From: Hufsiella ginkgonis
GTDB taxonomy: Bacteria > Bacteroidota > Bacteroidia > Sphingobacteriales > Sphingobacteriaceae
Direction of reading: 5' to 3'
Length of the DNA stretch: 64,000 nt
Assembly (NCBI RefSeq): GCF_009834915.1
Contig: NZ_WVHS01000001.1
Location: 1,530,937 to 1,594,936, forward strand
Under the pieces are notes generated by a model. That model was not told the origin of the DNA, did not search any database, and worked only from the letters and a program-made list of their open reading frames with translations. The translations under genes and the position numbers were made by a program. Position 1 is the first letter of the stretch. Every line of letters starts with the position of its first letter. Shown one piece after another: positions 51,367 through 61,322 of this stretch.

Positions 51367-53247
51367 ATGAGACCACGAAAAACCACATTCTTACTCGCTT
51401 TTCTCCTTTTAACCTGCTCCATTGTAAACGCACAGGACAAAGGCGACGAAGACAAAACCATGTCGAACTCCGCCGGCAAGGCCCGCGACCAGGAAGAGAT
51501 CGATGAAGCCATGAACGGTTGGTGGAAAGCATCAATGCAAACGCACGACCAGCGCATCGCCTGGTGGCGCGAGGCGCGTTTCGGCATGTTTATCCATTGG
51601 GGTATTTATTCCCTCCCGGGAGGAGAATGGAAAGGCAGGAAAGTGAGCGGGTATGCCGAGCACCTCATGCGCAAAGAGAAGATCACGCGGGCAGAATACC
51701 TCGAGCTCGCCCACCAGTTTAACCCGGTAAAGTTTAATGCCGACGAATGGGTGCGCGCAGCAAGAAATGCCGGTATGAAGTACCTGGTGATCACCGCCAA
51801 GCACCATGACGGCTTTGCCATGTATGCTTCCGGCGTTTCAGACTTCAACGTGCTGCAGCAAACACCCTGGAAACACGACCCTATGGCCGACCTTTCCGCC
51901 GCCTGTAAAAAATATGGCGTCAAATTCGGGTTCTACTACTCGCATGCCTTTGATTGGGAACACCCCGACGCTCCCGGGAACGACTGGGAATATAAAAACC
52001 CGGGCGGCGACCTGAACTTGTTCGGCGGCCGCGACTGGTACGATGTGCATCCAGAGCTGCTCCCCAAGGCCGTAAAATATGTAAACGAAAAGGCGATTCC
52101 CCAGATCAGGGAGTTGCTCACCAAATATCACCCGGATATTATCTGGTTCGACACCCCGCAAAAACTGCCGCTGTCTGAAAATATCCGGATCCTCAAGGCC
52201 ATCCGCCAAACCGACCAGCACGTGGTGGTGAACGGACGCCTGGCACGTTCGGCTAACGCGATGCTGGGCGATTACCAGAATACCGCCGATCGTCCCGCAG
52301 AGTTTTTTCCCGCAGAAGGCGACTGGGAAGCGATCCCTACTACCAACGAATCGTATGGTTATTCCAAGTTCGACGACAGTCACAAGCCTGCCGGCTTTTT
52401 TATCCGCCTGCTGGCGAAATCGGCATCCCGCGGGGGAAATTTGCTGATGAACCTCGGCCCCATGGGCGATGGCGCTTATGACCCCAAAGACCTCCGCATC
52501 CTTAACGGTATAGGCAGCTGGATGGCAAAAAACAGCGAGAGTATTTATGCCACCACCAGGTCGCCCCTGGCCTTACAAAGCTGGGGCGTAGTTACGGCAA
52601 AGCCGGGTAAGCTTTACCTGCACGTATTTAACTGGCCCGCCCATGGTAAGCTGGTGGTTGGCGGCTTAAGCTCGGGCGTAAAGAACGCCTACCTGCTGGC
52701 CGATGCGAAAAAGAAGAGCCTTGCATGTAAACTGTTGCCGCACGATGTGAATATTATGCTCCCGTTAAAAGCGCCAGACACCATTAATACGGTGATCGTG
52801 CTGGAAACTACCGGGCCCCCGGCCGCCGATCAGACCCGGTTGCTGGATGCGGGCCAACCTAACCGGCTGCTGGCATTTGACGCGGACCTCGGGGGTAAAG
52901 GTCTCACGTATGGTGATGGCAAAATGGCTAAATATTTTGTCGAGAACTGGAAATCGACCGACCAGTCGATCAGCTGGAATTTCCGGCTCAACGAAGCTGC
53001 CAGGTTCCGCATCGTAATAAAGTACGCCGCAACTCCCGAAACCGGGGGCAAGTACCAGCTCCGGTTTGATGACGTAACCAAAGAAAGCAGTACTTCCCCT
53101 TCCGCCGCAGGCGAAAAAACGGTAAGCACAGGGCTGGGAGAGATTACGCTGCAACCGGGTAAGCACCGGTTACGTATCTTGCCGGCATCTATCGCCAAAA
53201 CAGAATTAATGAAGCTCTTTGAAATACAATTGATCCCTGTAAAATGA
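51367..53247 (+). CDS. GH29 alpha-L-fucosidase with C-terminal beta domain
   Basis: A 627-residue secreted retaining fucosidase. Signal MRPRKTTFLLAFLLLTCSIVNA, catalytic barrel (~55-400) with WWREARFGMFIHWGIYS, YLVITAKHHDGFAMY and nucleophile D262 in IIWFDTP. Residues ~490-627 look like a carbohydrate-binding beta-sandwich. The ATG at 51367 is preferred to an in-frame GTG at 51352. Its stop overlaps the GH88 start by 4 bp. Works with GH95 on fucose side groups, probably on different linkages. Confidence 0.92.
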   Translation: MRPRKTTFLLAFLLLTCSIVNAQDKGDEDKTMSNSAGKARDQEEIDEAMNGWWKASMQTHDQRIAWWREARFGMFIHWGIYSLPGGEWKGRKVSGYAEHLMRKEKITRAEYLELAHQFNPVKFNADEWVRAARNAGMKYLVITAKHHDGFAMYASGVSDFNVLQQTPWKHDPMADLSAACKKYGVKFGFYYSHAFDWEHPDAPGNDWEYKNPGGDLNLFGGRDWYDVHPELLPKAVKYVNEKAIPQIRELLTKYHPDIIWFDTPQKLPLSENIRILKAIRQTDQHVVVNGRLARSANAMLGDYQNTADRPAEFFPAEGDWEAIPTTNESYGYSKFDDSHKPAGFFIRLLAKSASRGGNLLMNLGPMGDGAYDPKDLRILNGIGSWMAKNSESIYATTRSPLALQSWGVVTAKPGKLYLHVFNWPAHGKLVVGGLSSGVKNAYLLADAKKKSLACKLLPHDVNIMLPLKAPDTINTVIVLETTGPPAADQTRLLDAGQPNRLLAFDADLGGKGLTYGDGKMAKYFVENWKSTDQSISWNFRLNEAARFRIVIKYAATPETGGKYQLRFDDVTKESSTSPSAAGEKTVSTGLGEITLQPGKHRLRILPASIAKTELMKLFEIQLIPVK

Positions 53248-54464
53248 ACAAGAAATTTTTTCCTGCCCTGGTCCTTTCCCTGGTGATTTCGGGCTGCTTC
53301 GCACAAAAGCAGTCGCTGACCAAAGTTTTTGCCGACGCCGAAACACAAACGCTGCAGTTGCTGAAAGAAGCGGCTGCCACCGAAAAGTCGGCCGCCACGC
53401 CCGGTGTATTCACACCGAGGACACTTGAAAACGGCAACCTCAGGAATGTGGCTTCCCGCGACTGGACCAGCGGGTTTTTTCCCGGCGTATTGTGGTACCT
53501 CTATGATTTCACCGGCAAAAAGCAATGGCTCCAAGAGGCGAAAACCTATACCGCACAGGTGGAAAAGGAGAAAACGAACGGTACCACCCACGATATGGGC
53601 TTTAAAGTATACTGCAGTTTCGGCAACGGTTACCGGCTTACCAAAGACCCGGCCTACCGCGAAGTGATCATCCAGTCGGCCAGGACGCTGGCTACCCGCT
53701 TTAACCCAACGGTGGGCGCCATTAAATCGTGGGACCATCACAACGATGTGTGGCCTTTCCCGGTCATTATCGATAATATGATGAACCTCGAGCTGCTGTT
53801 CGAAGCCACCAACCTTACCGGCGATTCCACCTACTATAAGGTAGCGGTAGCGCATGCCAACACCACCATGAAGAACCATTTCCGCCCGGATTACAGCTCG
53901 TACCATGTGATCGCTTATGACCCGGCAACCGGTAAAGTGCTAAAAAAGAACACACACCAGGGTTTTAGCCACGAATCGGCATGGGCCCGCGGACAAGCGT
54001 GGGCATTATACGGCTACACCCTTTGCTACCGCGAAACCAGGGATAAAGCCTACCTCGCACAGGCGGAAAACGTAGCGAAATTCATTTTCTCCAACCCGCA
54101 TATGCCCGCAGACCTGGTACCTTACTGGGATTTCGATGCGCCCGGTATCCCGAACGAACCACGCGACGCCTCGGCGGCGGCGGTAATCGCTTCCGGCCTC
54201 TATGAATTAAGCACCTATTCGTCCGCGGGGAAAGACTATGTGGCAAAGGCCGATAAGATCCTGGCAAGTTTAACAGGTATATACCGTTCGCCGATAGGCG
54301 GGAACAAAGGGTTTATCCTGGGACACAGCACCGGTTCAAAACCATCGAACTCCGAGGTGGATGTGCCATTAAATTACGCGGATTATTACTACCTCGAAGC
54401 GCTGCTCCGCCAGAAAAGATTGGCAGAGAAGAAATCCGTAGTGGAACTGAATAAGAAGAATTAA
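53244..54464 (+). CDS. GH88 unsaturated glucuronyl hydrolase
   Basis: A 406-residue (alpha/alpha)6 enzyme that removes the unsaturated 4,5-uronate left at the non-reducing end by lyases. Catalytic Asp candidates are D117 (HDMGF) and D177 (IIDNMMNLELL). SWDHHNDVWPFPVI and SHESAWARGQAWALYGY are family-typical. It begins with a probable lipoprotein signal, MNKKFFPALVLSLVISGC, so it may be surface- or periplasm-anchored. Placement between two lyases fits sequential action. Confidence 0.92.
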   Translation: MNKKFFPALVLSLVISGCFAQKQSLTKVFADAETQTLQLLKEAAATEKSAATPGVFTPRTLENGNLRNVASRDWTSGFFPGVLWYLYDFTGKKQWLQEAKTYTAQVEKEKTNGTTHDMGFKVYCSFGNGYRLTKDPAYREVIIQSARTLATRFNPTVGAIKSWDHHNDVWPFPVIIDNMMNLELLFEATNLTGDSTYYKVAVAHANTTMKNHFRPDYSSYHVIAYDPATGKVLKKNTHQGFSHESAWARGQAWALYGYTLCYRETRDKAYLAQAENVAKFIFSNPHMPADLVPYWDFDAPGIPNEPRDASAAAVIASGLYELSTYSSAGKDYVAKADKILASLTGIYRSPIGGNKGFILGHSTGSKPSNSEVDVPLNYADYYYLEALLRQKRLAEKKSVVELNKKN

Positions 54465-54508
54465 GCGAGAGCTCTTTCGGGCACTAATAGGTGACCGCAC
54501 ATCATGTC

Positions 54509-55909
54509 ATGAGAAAAACACCGTTCCATTATAACCTGTCAATCATTTTTTGCCTGTTATTAATAATCACCAGGTATACCTCACAGGCCGCCACCACCCG
54601 CGTTTCGTCGCTCGCCGGCCTGCAGAAAGCCATTCAAAATGCCAAGCCCGGCGATAATATCGTTCTTGCCAGCGGCAGCTACCCCGCCGCCGCCGATATC
54701 GCGGTTACCGTACAGGGCACCAAAGGCAACCCGATCACCATTTCATCGGAGAAGACCGGTACCGCGATCATAGACGGGAAAGGCGGCTTTAACCTCGGAG
54801 GCAACGCCTCGTATATCGTGATCCGCGGCTTTAAGTTTATCCATGCCTCCTCCCGCGCAGCGTCGGGCCCCGAAACGAGCTTCTGCCGGTGGACACAAAA
54901 CTCATTTCAAAACGCCGGTCCCGGCGAAAACCTTACCATTGCCGGTAACAACCACGAGATCGACCATAATACCTTCCAGGATAAGGATGCGATGGGAAGG
55001 TTCCTGGCTATCCGCGGGAAAGGAGTACAGATTGCCCAAAACCTTTGGATCCACCACAACTACTTTGTGAATTATGCCGGCCAGGGAGGCGCTAACGGGG
55101 CCGAAGCCCTCCAGTTCGGGCTGAGCGGTTTCAGCATGTCGATAAGCAATAGCGTGGTGGAATATAACCTCTTCGAAAAATGTGCCGGCGAAGCAGAGCT
55201 GATCTCGGTAAAAGCCGGTGGGGTTACGCTCAGGTACAATACCATTCGCGATTGTCCCGCGCAATTCACCTTACGCCACGGTAACAGGAACGAGGTATAC
55301 GGCAACTATTTCTACCGCACCCCGGGATTACGCATTTTTGGCGACGATCACCGGGTATACAGCAATTATTTCGAAAATTGCATCCCCGCCATTACCATCG
55401 GCAATGGGGACGGCGAGGTGGCCGATGGCGCGAAACTAACCGTGCATGACCGTCCGGACCGCGTGCTGATCGCATTTAATACGCTGATAAACAGTAAACA
55501 AGGAATTGTGCTTCCCGCCCGGAAAGACGGCATGGGCGCTACGCTCATCACCATTGCCCGCAACATCATCAGCGGCGGCGAAGTGGCAGTGGCTATCCAG
55601 GGCGAGCTTAAAGGCGGCAAATGGCAGGACAACCTGGTGTTTAACGCCAAAGATGCAGGAAATATCCCGGTTACCGGTTACCAAACTACCTACCCGATGC
55701 TGGTGCGCAGTCCTGCCGAAACAAGCGCTTTTCACCTGCAGGGAAGTAGCCTGGCCATCGATGATACGCCTGTAAACGCCTATCCGATGGTAACGGTCGA
55801 TATGGATGGCCAGAAGCGTACCGGTAAGTTCGATACCGGTGCAGATGAATGGAGTACCGGAAAAGTGACCGCCTCGCCGCTTTACGCGGATAAGGTGGGT
55901 GCGTGGTAG
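54509..55909 (+). CDS. Polysaccharide lyase family 6 enzyme
   Basis: A 466-residue secreted right-handed beta-helix lyase. Signal MRKTPFHYNLSIIFCLLLIITRYTSQAA. The active-site pair is K235 (ISVKAGG) and R256 (FTLRHGNRN), spaced 21 residues as Lys250/Arg271 of chondroitinase B. PL6 cuts alginate (MG or M blocks) or dermatan sulfate. The start ATG at 54509 is preferred to an in-frame GTG at 54491. Last gene of the PUL enzyme set, with a convergent gene 13 bp downstream. Confidence 0.9.
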   Translation: MRKTPFHYNLSIIFCLLLIITRYTSQAATTRVSSLAGLQKAIQNAKPGDNIVLASGSYPAAADIAVTVQGTKGNPITISSEKTGTAIIDGKGGFNLGGNASYIVIRGFKFIHASSRAASGPETSFCRWTQNSFQNAGPGENLTIAGNNHEIDHNTFQDKDAMGRFLAIRGKGVQIAQNLWIHHNYFVNYAGQGGANGAEALQFGLSGFSMSISNSVVEYNLFEKCAGEAELISVKAGGVTLRYNTIRDCPAQFTLRHGNRNEVYGNYFYRTPGLRIFGDDHRVYSNYFENCIPAITIGNGDGEVADGAKLTVHDRPDRVLIAFNTLINSKQGIVLPARKDGMGATLITIARNIISGGEVAVAIQGELKGGKWQDNLVFNAKDAGNIPVTGYQTTYPMLVRSPAETSAFHLQGSSLAIDDTPVNAYPMVTVDMDGQKRTGKFDTGADEWSTGKVTASPLYADKVGAW

Positions 55910-55922
55910 TGGTCGCGGCAGG

Positions 55923-58814
55923 CTATAATCCGCCACCTGTAATACCTGCTGCAAATAGCTCCCGGGTTTTCTTCAGCTCGGCTATCTTGCCGGCTTGCTC
56001 AAGCTTTGAGTAGTATTGCAGCAGCAGGTTATAAGCTTCCTGGTGACCGGGATTTAACCGGATCGTGTCTTCATATTTCCCGATAGCCGCGCCGATGTTC
56101 CCGGTAGCTTCTTCAAATTTACCCTCGGTAAACACGTAATCGGCATTATACAGCTTACCGCCGCTTTCGGGCAGGGTGACAAATAGCTGCGAGGCATTTT
56201 CCGTTTTGCCCATCCCGATCAGCAGGCGGACGTAACGCAAACGGTCGTCGTTAGGCAGGAACCGGTCGTTAAAGTTGGCCGGCAGGTATTGCTGCACCGA
56301 GTCTTTTTTGCCAAGGGCGAAGTAACATTCGGCCATCCTCAAGGCAAAGCCCGGGCGCGAGTTGCCGGCCGACTGCAGGATGCGCTGCGCTTCTTTCAGG
56401 GTGCCGATGGCTTCGTTATACCTGCCGGCATTTGCCAGGGCATCGGCATATTGGTTGCGGAAGTCGTAATTCTGCGGACGTTGTTCCACCAGTTTTTTCA
56501 GCACACCCACTTGTTCCGGATACCCCAGCGACGATTTGAGCGACGCCACATATGCCACCGCATCTTCTTTCACGTCGCGCAGGTACGTTGAGATCACGGG
56601 CGCCGTTTTAATGTAGGCTTCCGCTACGGCGATAGCTTCCGCCATCATGCCGTTGGTGCGGTAAAGCTCGCGAAGGTCTTCGCTGATGCCTGCGCGTTCC
56701 TGGTAATCGTCTTCCAGCTTAAGCGCTTTTTTCAGGTAAGCGGCCTGTTCTTCAAGGGATTTATCGGTATCGATGTCGCCGTTTCGGAGACGTGCGCCGC
56801 TTAACGACGCCAATGCGGAGTAGATCGGGGCATAATTACCGTTAATGGCTTCCGCCTTTTTCAGCCAGCTTTCCGCGGCAGCGAAGCTCTTCTGGTCCTG
56901 TTCCAGCCTCGCGAAGGCGAGATAAGCCGGGAGGTATTTCGCGTCGTAGGTAAGTGCGGTGTCGAGCAGTTTTTTGGTTTCTACGGGGTTGCGCCTGGTG
57001 CGGCCAGCCAGGTTTACATATACCTGGGCCCAGTTGCTGGCCATGGCCTGTTTATCGCCGGCGAGGTAGGCACGCTCTTTTTTTACCAGCTGGTCTATAA
57101 AGGCGTACATGCCCGGATCTTTGCGGCGCAGGTCGGAAGTGGTGTTCATCGATTTAAAATCGAGCGGGTGCACCTTCACCGGCTCGAAATATGCGGGGTA
57201 CGTTTGCGCGAAATATTCTGATTCGTTATTCTGCGAGTAATAATCCAGCGTGCGTTTCTCTTTCATCGCCTGGTAGTATAGCGCGCGGATCTTCCGGCTT
57301 TCGGCATCGGTCATTACCCGGCTATGGAAAAGATGTACGTATTCGTGCAGGATCACATTTCTTTCCAGGAAGGCGCCGCGTTCCACGTATTCTATAGCTG
57401 CCGCACCGCTGCCCACCCCGCGGATGTCCATCCACTGCCGGTTGTCGAACGTAGTGGTGTACCTGAAGCTTGGCGAGTTCATGGTAATGGCGAGGTCGTG
57501 GTGCAGGGGCGGGATCCGGAAGGCGTTATCCTGCCGCGAAAGGAACGGGAAATAGGCCACTGCAGAATAAAGCTGGTTCCACACCATCGCTTTGGCGGTT
57601 TGGCCGGGGTAGTAACTCACGTCGGGGAATACCCGGGTAAAGTTTTTCATATCCGTGATCGCCGGCTGCTGCAGTGCCGCTGTTACCGAATCGTACATGG
57701 CCAGGTAGCGCAGCCGCTTTGATTTCAGTACTGCCGAAAGTCCGTTATGTGCCGGCCCGTAATGTTTCTTCACGGCCAGGACGCTCTTAAAGATCCGCTC
57801 TGCGGAGTCGAGCCTGGCGTGCCAGTCCGTATCAAACGCCGAGTAAAAAATAGACGCCCGGTGCATGAGCGGAAGTACAGACGACGGGTATTTCGCGCCG
57901 ATCCTGCGGGTATGCTCCAACGCCTCGGCCACCCTGTTGTTGCGGAACAGGGCATCGGCCTCTTCCAGTTCACCGCGCACCTGCTCGTCGTCCGCCTGTG
58001 CGTAATCCGCATAAGTGAGGTTAGTATGGCCGTTTCCCCAGTGCCAGTGGGTTTGGTAGTGCAGGGGATTAACCGCCAGCGCGATCTCCCACTGCGCGGC
58101 CATCGCGTTAAGCTGTGTGGCGTCCACCCTTCGCCAGATGGCATAGCCGTAATTAAAGCGGGCATCGGCATTAAGGGGGTTAATAGACAGCGACTTTTTT
58201 AACGGCGCCTCCGCCAGTTCCGGACGCTGGTCCCAGAAGTAAACGTCGGCCTCCAATAAGTAGGCGTTCGCATTTAGCGGGTTTTTGGCGATCAGTTTCT
58301 TCGCCAGCGCCAATGCCTGCGGGTAGTTCTTTTGCAGCAGCAGTACCCTGCCCAGCATTACTTCGAGGTACTCATCGCCCGGTTTTTTAACCAGCGCGTT
58401 CCGGCAGGTGGCGGCAGCCTGCGGAAGTTTCCACGCCTGGATCTGTAAGAACGCTTTCAGGCCCGCTGCCCGGGTATGGTTTGGACTTGCCTTTAACACC
58501 TCGTTCACCAGCATTTCGGCTGCGGCATACTGGTTTTGGAGGATAAAGTAATCCGCCCGCAGCAGCTTATACTCCCGGGCGCGCTGATCTCCCTTGTTAA
58601 TCCAGGCAAGCGCTTCATCCCACATGCCCAGCTGCAGCATGGTGGAAATGAACGGCGCCTTATTATCAATCACCGGTATCGATTTATGGAGCGACTCACG
58701 GAGGGTCTGGAGCCGTTTCATCGCCTGTACGGTGCTGTCTGGAGAAAGTGCCTGCGCCGAAGCCGTATGAATAAATAAGGAGGATAGGGTCAAAAGAGTA
58801 AATAATCTTTTCAT
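55923..58814 (-). CDS. Secreted TPR protein with a gluzincin-type metallopeptidase motif
   Basis: A 963-residue exported protein (signal MKRLFTLLTLSSLFIHTASA). Residues ~30-330 and ~620-960 carry TPR-like repeats (e.g. HTRAAGLKAFLQIQAW, PLNADARFNYGYAIW). The central region (~430-580) holds ILHEYVHLFHSRV, an HExxH zinc motif near 489-493, then NNESEYFAQTYPAYF with the likely third-ligand Glu, as in MA-clan peptidases. Substrate unknown. Convergent with the PL6 gene. Confidence 0.82.
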   Translation of the reverse strand: MKRLFTLLTLSSLFIHTASAQALSPDSTVQAMKRLQTLRESLHKSIPVIDNKAPFISTMLQLGMWDEALAWINKGDQRAREYKLLRADYFILQNQYAAAEMLVNEVLKASPNHTRAAGLKAFLQIQAWKLPQAAATCRNALVKKPGDEYLEVMLGRVLLLQKNYPQALALAKKLIAKNPLNANAYLLEADVYFWDQRPELAEAPLKKSLSINPLNADARFNYGYAIWRRVDATQLNAMAAQWEIALAVNPLHYQTHWHWGNGHTNLTYADYAQADDEQVRGELEEADALFRNNRVAEALEHTRRIGAKYPSSVLPLMHRASIFYSAFDTDWHARLDSAERIFKSVLAVKKHYGPAHNGLSAVLKSKRLRYLAMYDSVTAALQQPAITDMKNFTRVFPDVSYYPGQTAKAMVWNQLYSAVAYFPFLSRQDNAFRIPPLHHDLAITMNSPSFRYTTTFDNRQWMDIRGVGSGAAAIEYVERGAFLERNVILHEYVHLFHSRVMTDAESRKIRALYYQAMKEKRTLDYYSQNNESEYFAQTYPAYFEPVKVHPLDFKSMNTTSDLRRKDPGMYAFIDQLVKKERAYLAGDKQAMASNWAQVYVNLAGRTRRNPVETKKLLDTALTYDAKYLPAYLAFARLEQDQKSFAAAESWLKKAEAINGNYAPIYSALASLSGARLRNGDIDTDKSLEEQAAYLKKALKLEDDYQERAGISEDLRELYRTNGMMAEAIAVAEAYIKTAPVISTYLRDVKEDAVAYVASLKSSLGYPEQVGVLKKLVEQRPQNYDFRNQYADALANAGRYNEAIGTLKEAQRILQSAGNSRPGFALRMAECYFALGKKDSVQQYLPANFNDRFLPNDDRLRYVRLLIGMGKTENASQLFVTLPESGGKLYNADYVFTEGKFEEATGNIGAAIGKYEDTIRLNPGHQEAYNLLLQYYSKLEQAGKIAELKKTRELFAAGITGGGL

Positions 58815-58952
58815 AAGAACGAAAAATACGGAGAATTTAGGGGATGTCAGAATAATTGAATAGAAAGGCTACAGGGTTGCAATGAATCCCGGGCACGAAA
58901 TAATGATTAACAGGGATTGTAAGTAAATTAGTAGTCGCAAGAACTATCAGTT

Positions 58953-60371
58953 ATGAAACGAATTGAAACGGTTATTTTAACCTGCATATTCCTTACCGGC
59001 AGCGCCTCCGCGCAGCGGCCCGACCGCATGACTTGGTGGCGGGAAGCGCGCTTCGGCATGTTTATCCACTGGGGGGTATATGCCCAGCTCGCCGGGGTGT
59101 ATAATGGCCACGAACAGCTGAGAGGCGGCGCGGAATGGATCATGAACCGCTCCAAGATCCCGGTAGCCGAATACCAGGCTTACGCAAAAGTATTTAATCC
59201 AGTGAAGTTCGATGCGGGGGAATGGGTGCGTGCCGCGAAAGATGCGGGCATGAAATACATCGTAATCACCGCCAAGCACCATGACGGATTCGCCCTGTTT
59301 AAATCGGCAGCCAGCAAATGGAATATCGCCGATGCCACCCCTTACGGGAAGGATGTGCTGAAGCCGCTGGCGGAGGCCTGTAAAAAATACGGTGTTAAAC
59401 TCGGCTTCTACTATTCACAGGCGCAGGATTGGAACAATCCCGGCGGTGCCGCAGCGCGGAAGGTTGCCGCCGAAGGTTGGCTGAACCCCGATTCGGCAAA
59501 AATTGATGCCTATACCAAAGAACACAACGGCCATTGGGATCCTGTACAGGAGACCGCCACTTTTGCGCAGTATATAGATGAGGTAGCGGTGCCGCAGGTA
59601 AAAGAACTGATGACCAACTACGGTGATGTAGCCGTTTTATGGTGGGATACCCCTACCAACATGACAGACGACGCCGCACTGAAGCTGCAGGCGCTGCTTA
59701 AGCTGCAGCCGGACATCATTACCAACGACCGGCTGAAACGTCCGAATTTCCCGGGCGACACCAAAACGCCGGAGCAAAAGATCCCCAACCTGAGCGAGCT
59801 CGATGGGAAGGACTGGGAAACCTGTATGACGATGAACGGTACCTGGGGCTACCGTACTTCGGATAACAATTGGAAACCGGCAGAAACGCTGATCCGCAAT
59901 TTATGCGATATCTCCTCCAAAGGCGGCAACTACCTGCTCAATGTAGGACCGAAACCGGATGGCACCTTTCCGCAGCAAAGCACTGATGCGCTCAAAGCCA
60001 TTGGCAGCTGGATGAGAGTGAACGGCGAAGCGATCTACGCCACTAAAGCGAGCCCGCTGCCCGAGCTGGCATGGGGCAGATGTACCCGAAAAGACGATAA
60101 AACCAGCACCACGTTGTACCTGTCGGTTTTTGAATGGCCAAAGGATGGTAAACTGGTAGTGCCGGGTATTACGTTAGCCGCAACTAAGGTGACGCTGCTC
60201 GCTGGTGGAAAAGTGCTGCAGTCGCATGATAACAACGGCCAGCTGGTGATCGATCTCCCGGCGCGCCCGCCCGGTAAGCCCGCTTCGGTAGTTAAAGTAA
60301 CCCTCAAGGGCAAGCTGGGAACCAGGTCCGCGGAAGCGAAGGAAAAAATGAGGACCGGCGCGATAGACTGA
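58953..60371 (+). CDS. Second GH29 alpha-L-fucosidase
   Basis: A 472-residue secreted GH29 enzyme without the extra C-terminal domain of the first copy. Signal MKRIETVILTCIFLTGSASA, catalytic TWWREARFGMFIHWGVYA, YIVITAKHHDGFALF, nucleophile D232 in LWWDTPTN, then GTWGYRTSDNNWKPAETLI. It is separated from the PUL by the minus-strand TPR gene, so it should have its own promoter in the 138-bp divergent gap (58815-58952), where I see no clear element. Confidence 0.92.
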   Translation: MKRIETVILTCIFLTGSASAQRPDRMTWWREARFGMFIHWGVYAQLAGVYNGHEQLRGGAEWIMNRSKIPVAEYQAYAKVFNPVKFDAGEWVRAAKDAGMKYIVITAKHHDGFALFKSAASKWNIADATPYGKDVLKPLAEACKKYGVKLGFYYSQAQDWNNPGGAAARKVAAEGWLNPDSAKIDAYTKEHNGHWDPVQETATFAQYIDEVAVPQVKELMTNYGDVAVLWWDTPTNMTDDAALKLQALLKLQPDIITNDRLKRPNFPGDTKTPEQKIPNLSELDGKDWETCMTMNGTWGYRTSDNNWKPAETLIRNLCDISSKGGNYLLNVGPKPDGTFPQQSTDALKAIGSWMRVNGEAIYATKASPLPELAWGRCTRKDDKTSTTLYLSVFEWPKDGKLVVPGITLAATKVTLLAGGKVLQSHDNNGQLVIDLPARPPGKPASVVKVTLKGKLGTRSAEAKEKMRTGAID

Positions 60372-60401
60372 CCGTGCTGATAATTTTCGTTATTTTGTAG
60401 G

Positions 60402-61322
60402 GTGAATGAACCTTACCACGCTTTTTTAAGGAAGTTCCCTGCGATAACCTGCGTGCTTTTTACGCTGCTGTGCGGAACCTCTTTTGCGCAGGGTGTGAGC
60501 CTCGCCGGCATTTGGGAAGGGACACTTACACATGGCATTCATCCCGTTACCATGACGTTGTACCTCGAGCAGGGAGCGGATAAGGTTTCCGGTACCATGC
60601 GGCTCATGACCGGCGAAGCTAAACAGGTGGTGGTTTATACCATTAAGGCTACGGTAACCGGCGGCAAGATCGTAATGACCGACCTCGAAGTGAACAACGA
60701 GCTCAATGCTACGCCATTGCTGAAGTCGAAAAAGGTGTATACCGGAACCGTTAATTCCAATAAGGATTCTACCTATATTAAAGGTACATGGGCGGCGCAG
60801 GCACAATCGGGGCCGTTTACGTTGCGGCGTACGTCGTTGGGCACACCCGGGCAACCGGTTACACCCGGTGCGGGGAAGCTGTCGGCAGGAGAGCCGGTAA
60901 TTCCAAAACAGCCTGTAGCATCCGCACCGGTACCTGTACCTAAAGGCACCGTCGCACCGCCAAAAAACGATACGCCCGTGAATGCCGGTAACGTGAAGCC
61001 TGCGCCTTCCAAACCGGCGGGGCGCGCTCTTCGCCTGATGGTTACCGAAGCCGGCCTGGCAGACGGCGACCGGATCAGCGTGTATTTTAACGGCGTATTA
61101 ATGGCCGATAACGTCCTGCTTACCAGGAACGCTATATACATTGACGTACCGTACGTCCCTGGCAAACTGAATAAGCTCGAGATCGAATCGAAAAGCAGCG
61201 GTAAGGACGACAGGAGCACCGTACTGCTGTCATTCTATGATAAGACACGGCACCAGCATCACCAGATCAGGGCCGATTGCAGGGCGGACCAGCGGCGCTC
61301 GTTGTCGATGATCATTTATTGA
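60402..61322 (+). CDS. Hypothetical secreted protein with Pro-rich linker
   Basis: A 306-residue protein, not recognised. Signal peptide ending GTSFAQ; an N-terminal beta domain (~30-145, GIWEGTLTHGIHPVTMTLYLEQ), a Pro/Ala/Val-rich linker (~150-205) and a C-terminal beta domain (~207-306). The start is a GTG at 60402. An ATG four bases downstream would give MNLTTLF and stop after a run of six T (60422-60427); one more T would join it in frame. Start confidence is therefore low. Follows GH29 by 30 bp. Confidence 0.7.
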   Translation: MNEPYHAFLRKFPAITCVLFTLLCGTSFAQGVSLAGIWEGTLTHGIHPVTMTLYLEQGADKVSGTMRLMTGEAKQVVVYTIKATVTGGKIVMTDLEVNNELNATPLLKSKKVYTGTVNSNKDSTYIKGTWAAQAQSGPFTLRRTSLGTPGQPVTPGAGKLSAGEPVIPKQPVASAPVPVPKGTVAPPKNDTPVNAGNVKPAPSKPAGRALRLMVTEAGLADGDRISVYFNGVLMADNVLLTRNAIYIDVPYVPGKLNKLEIESKSSGKDDRSTVLLSFYDKTRHQHHQIRADCRADQRRSLSMIIY

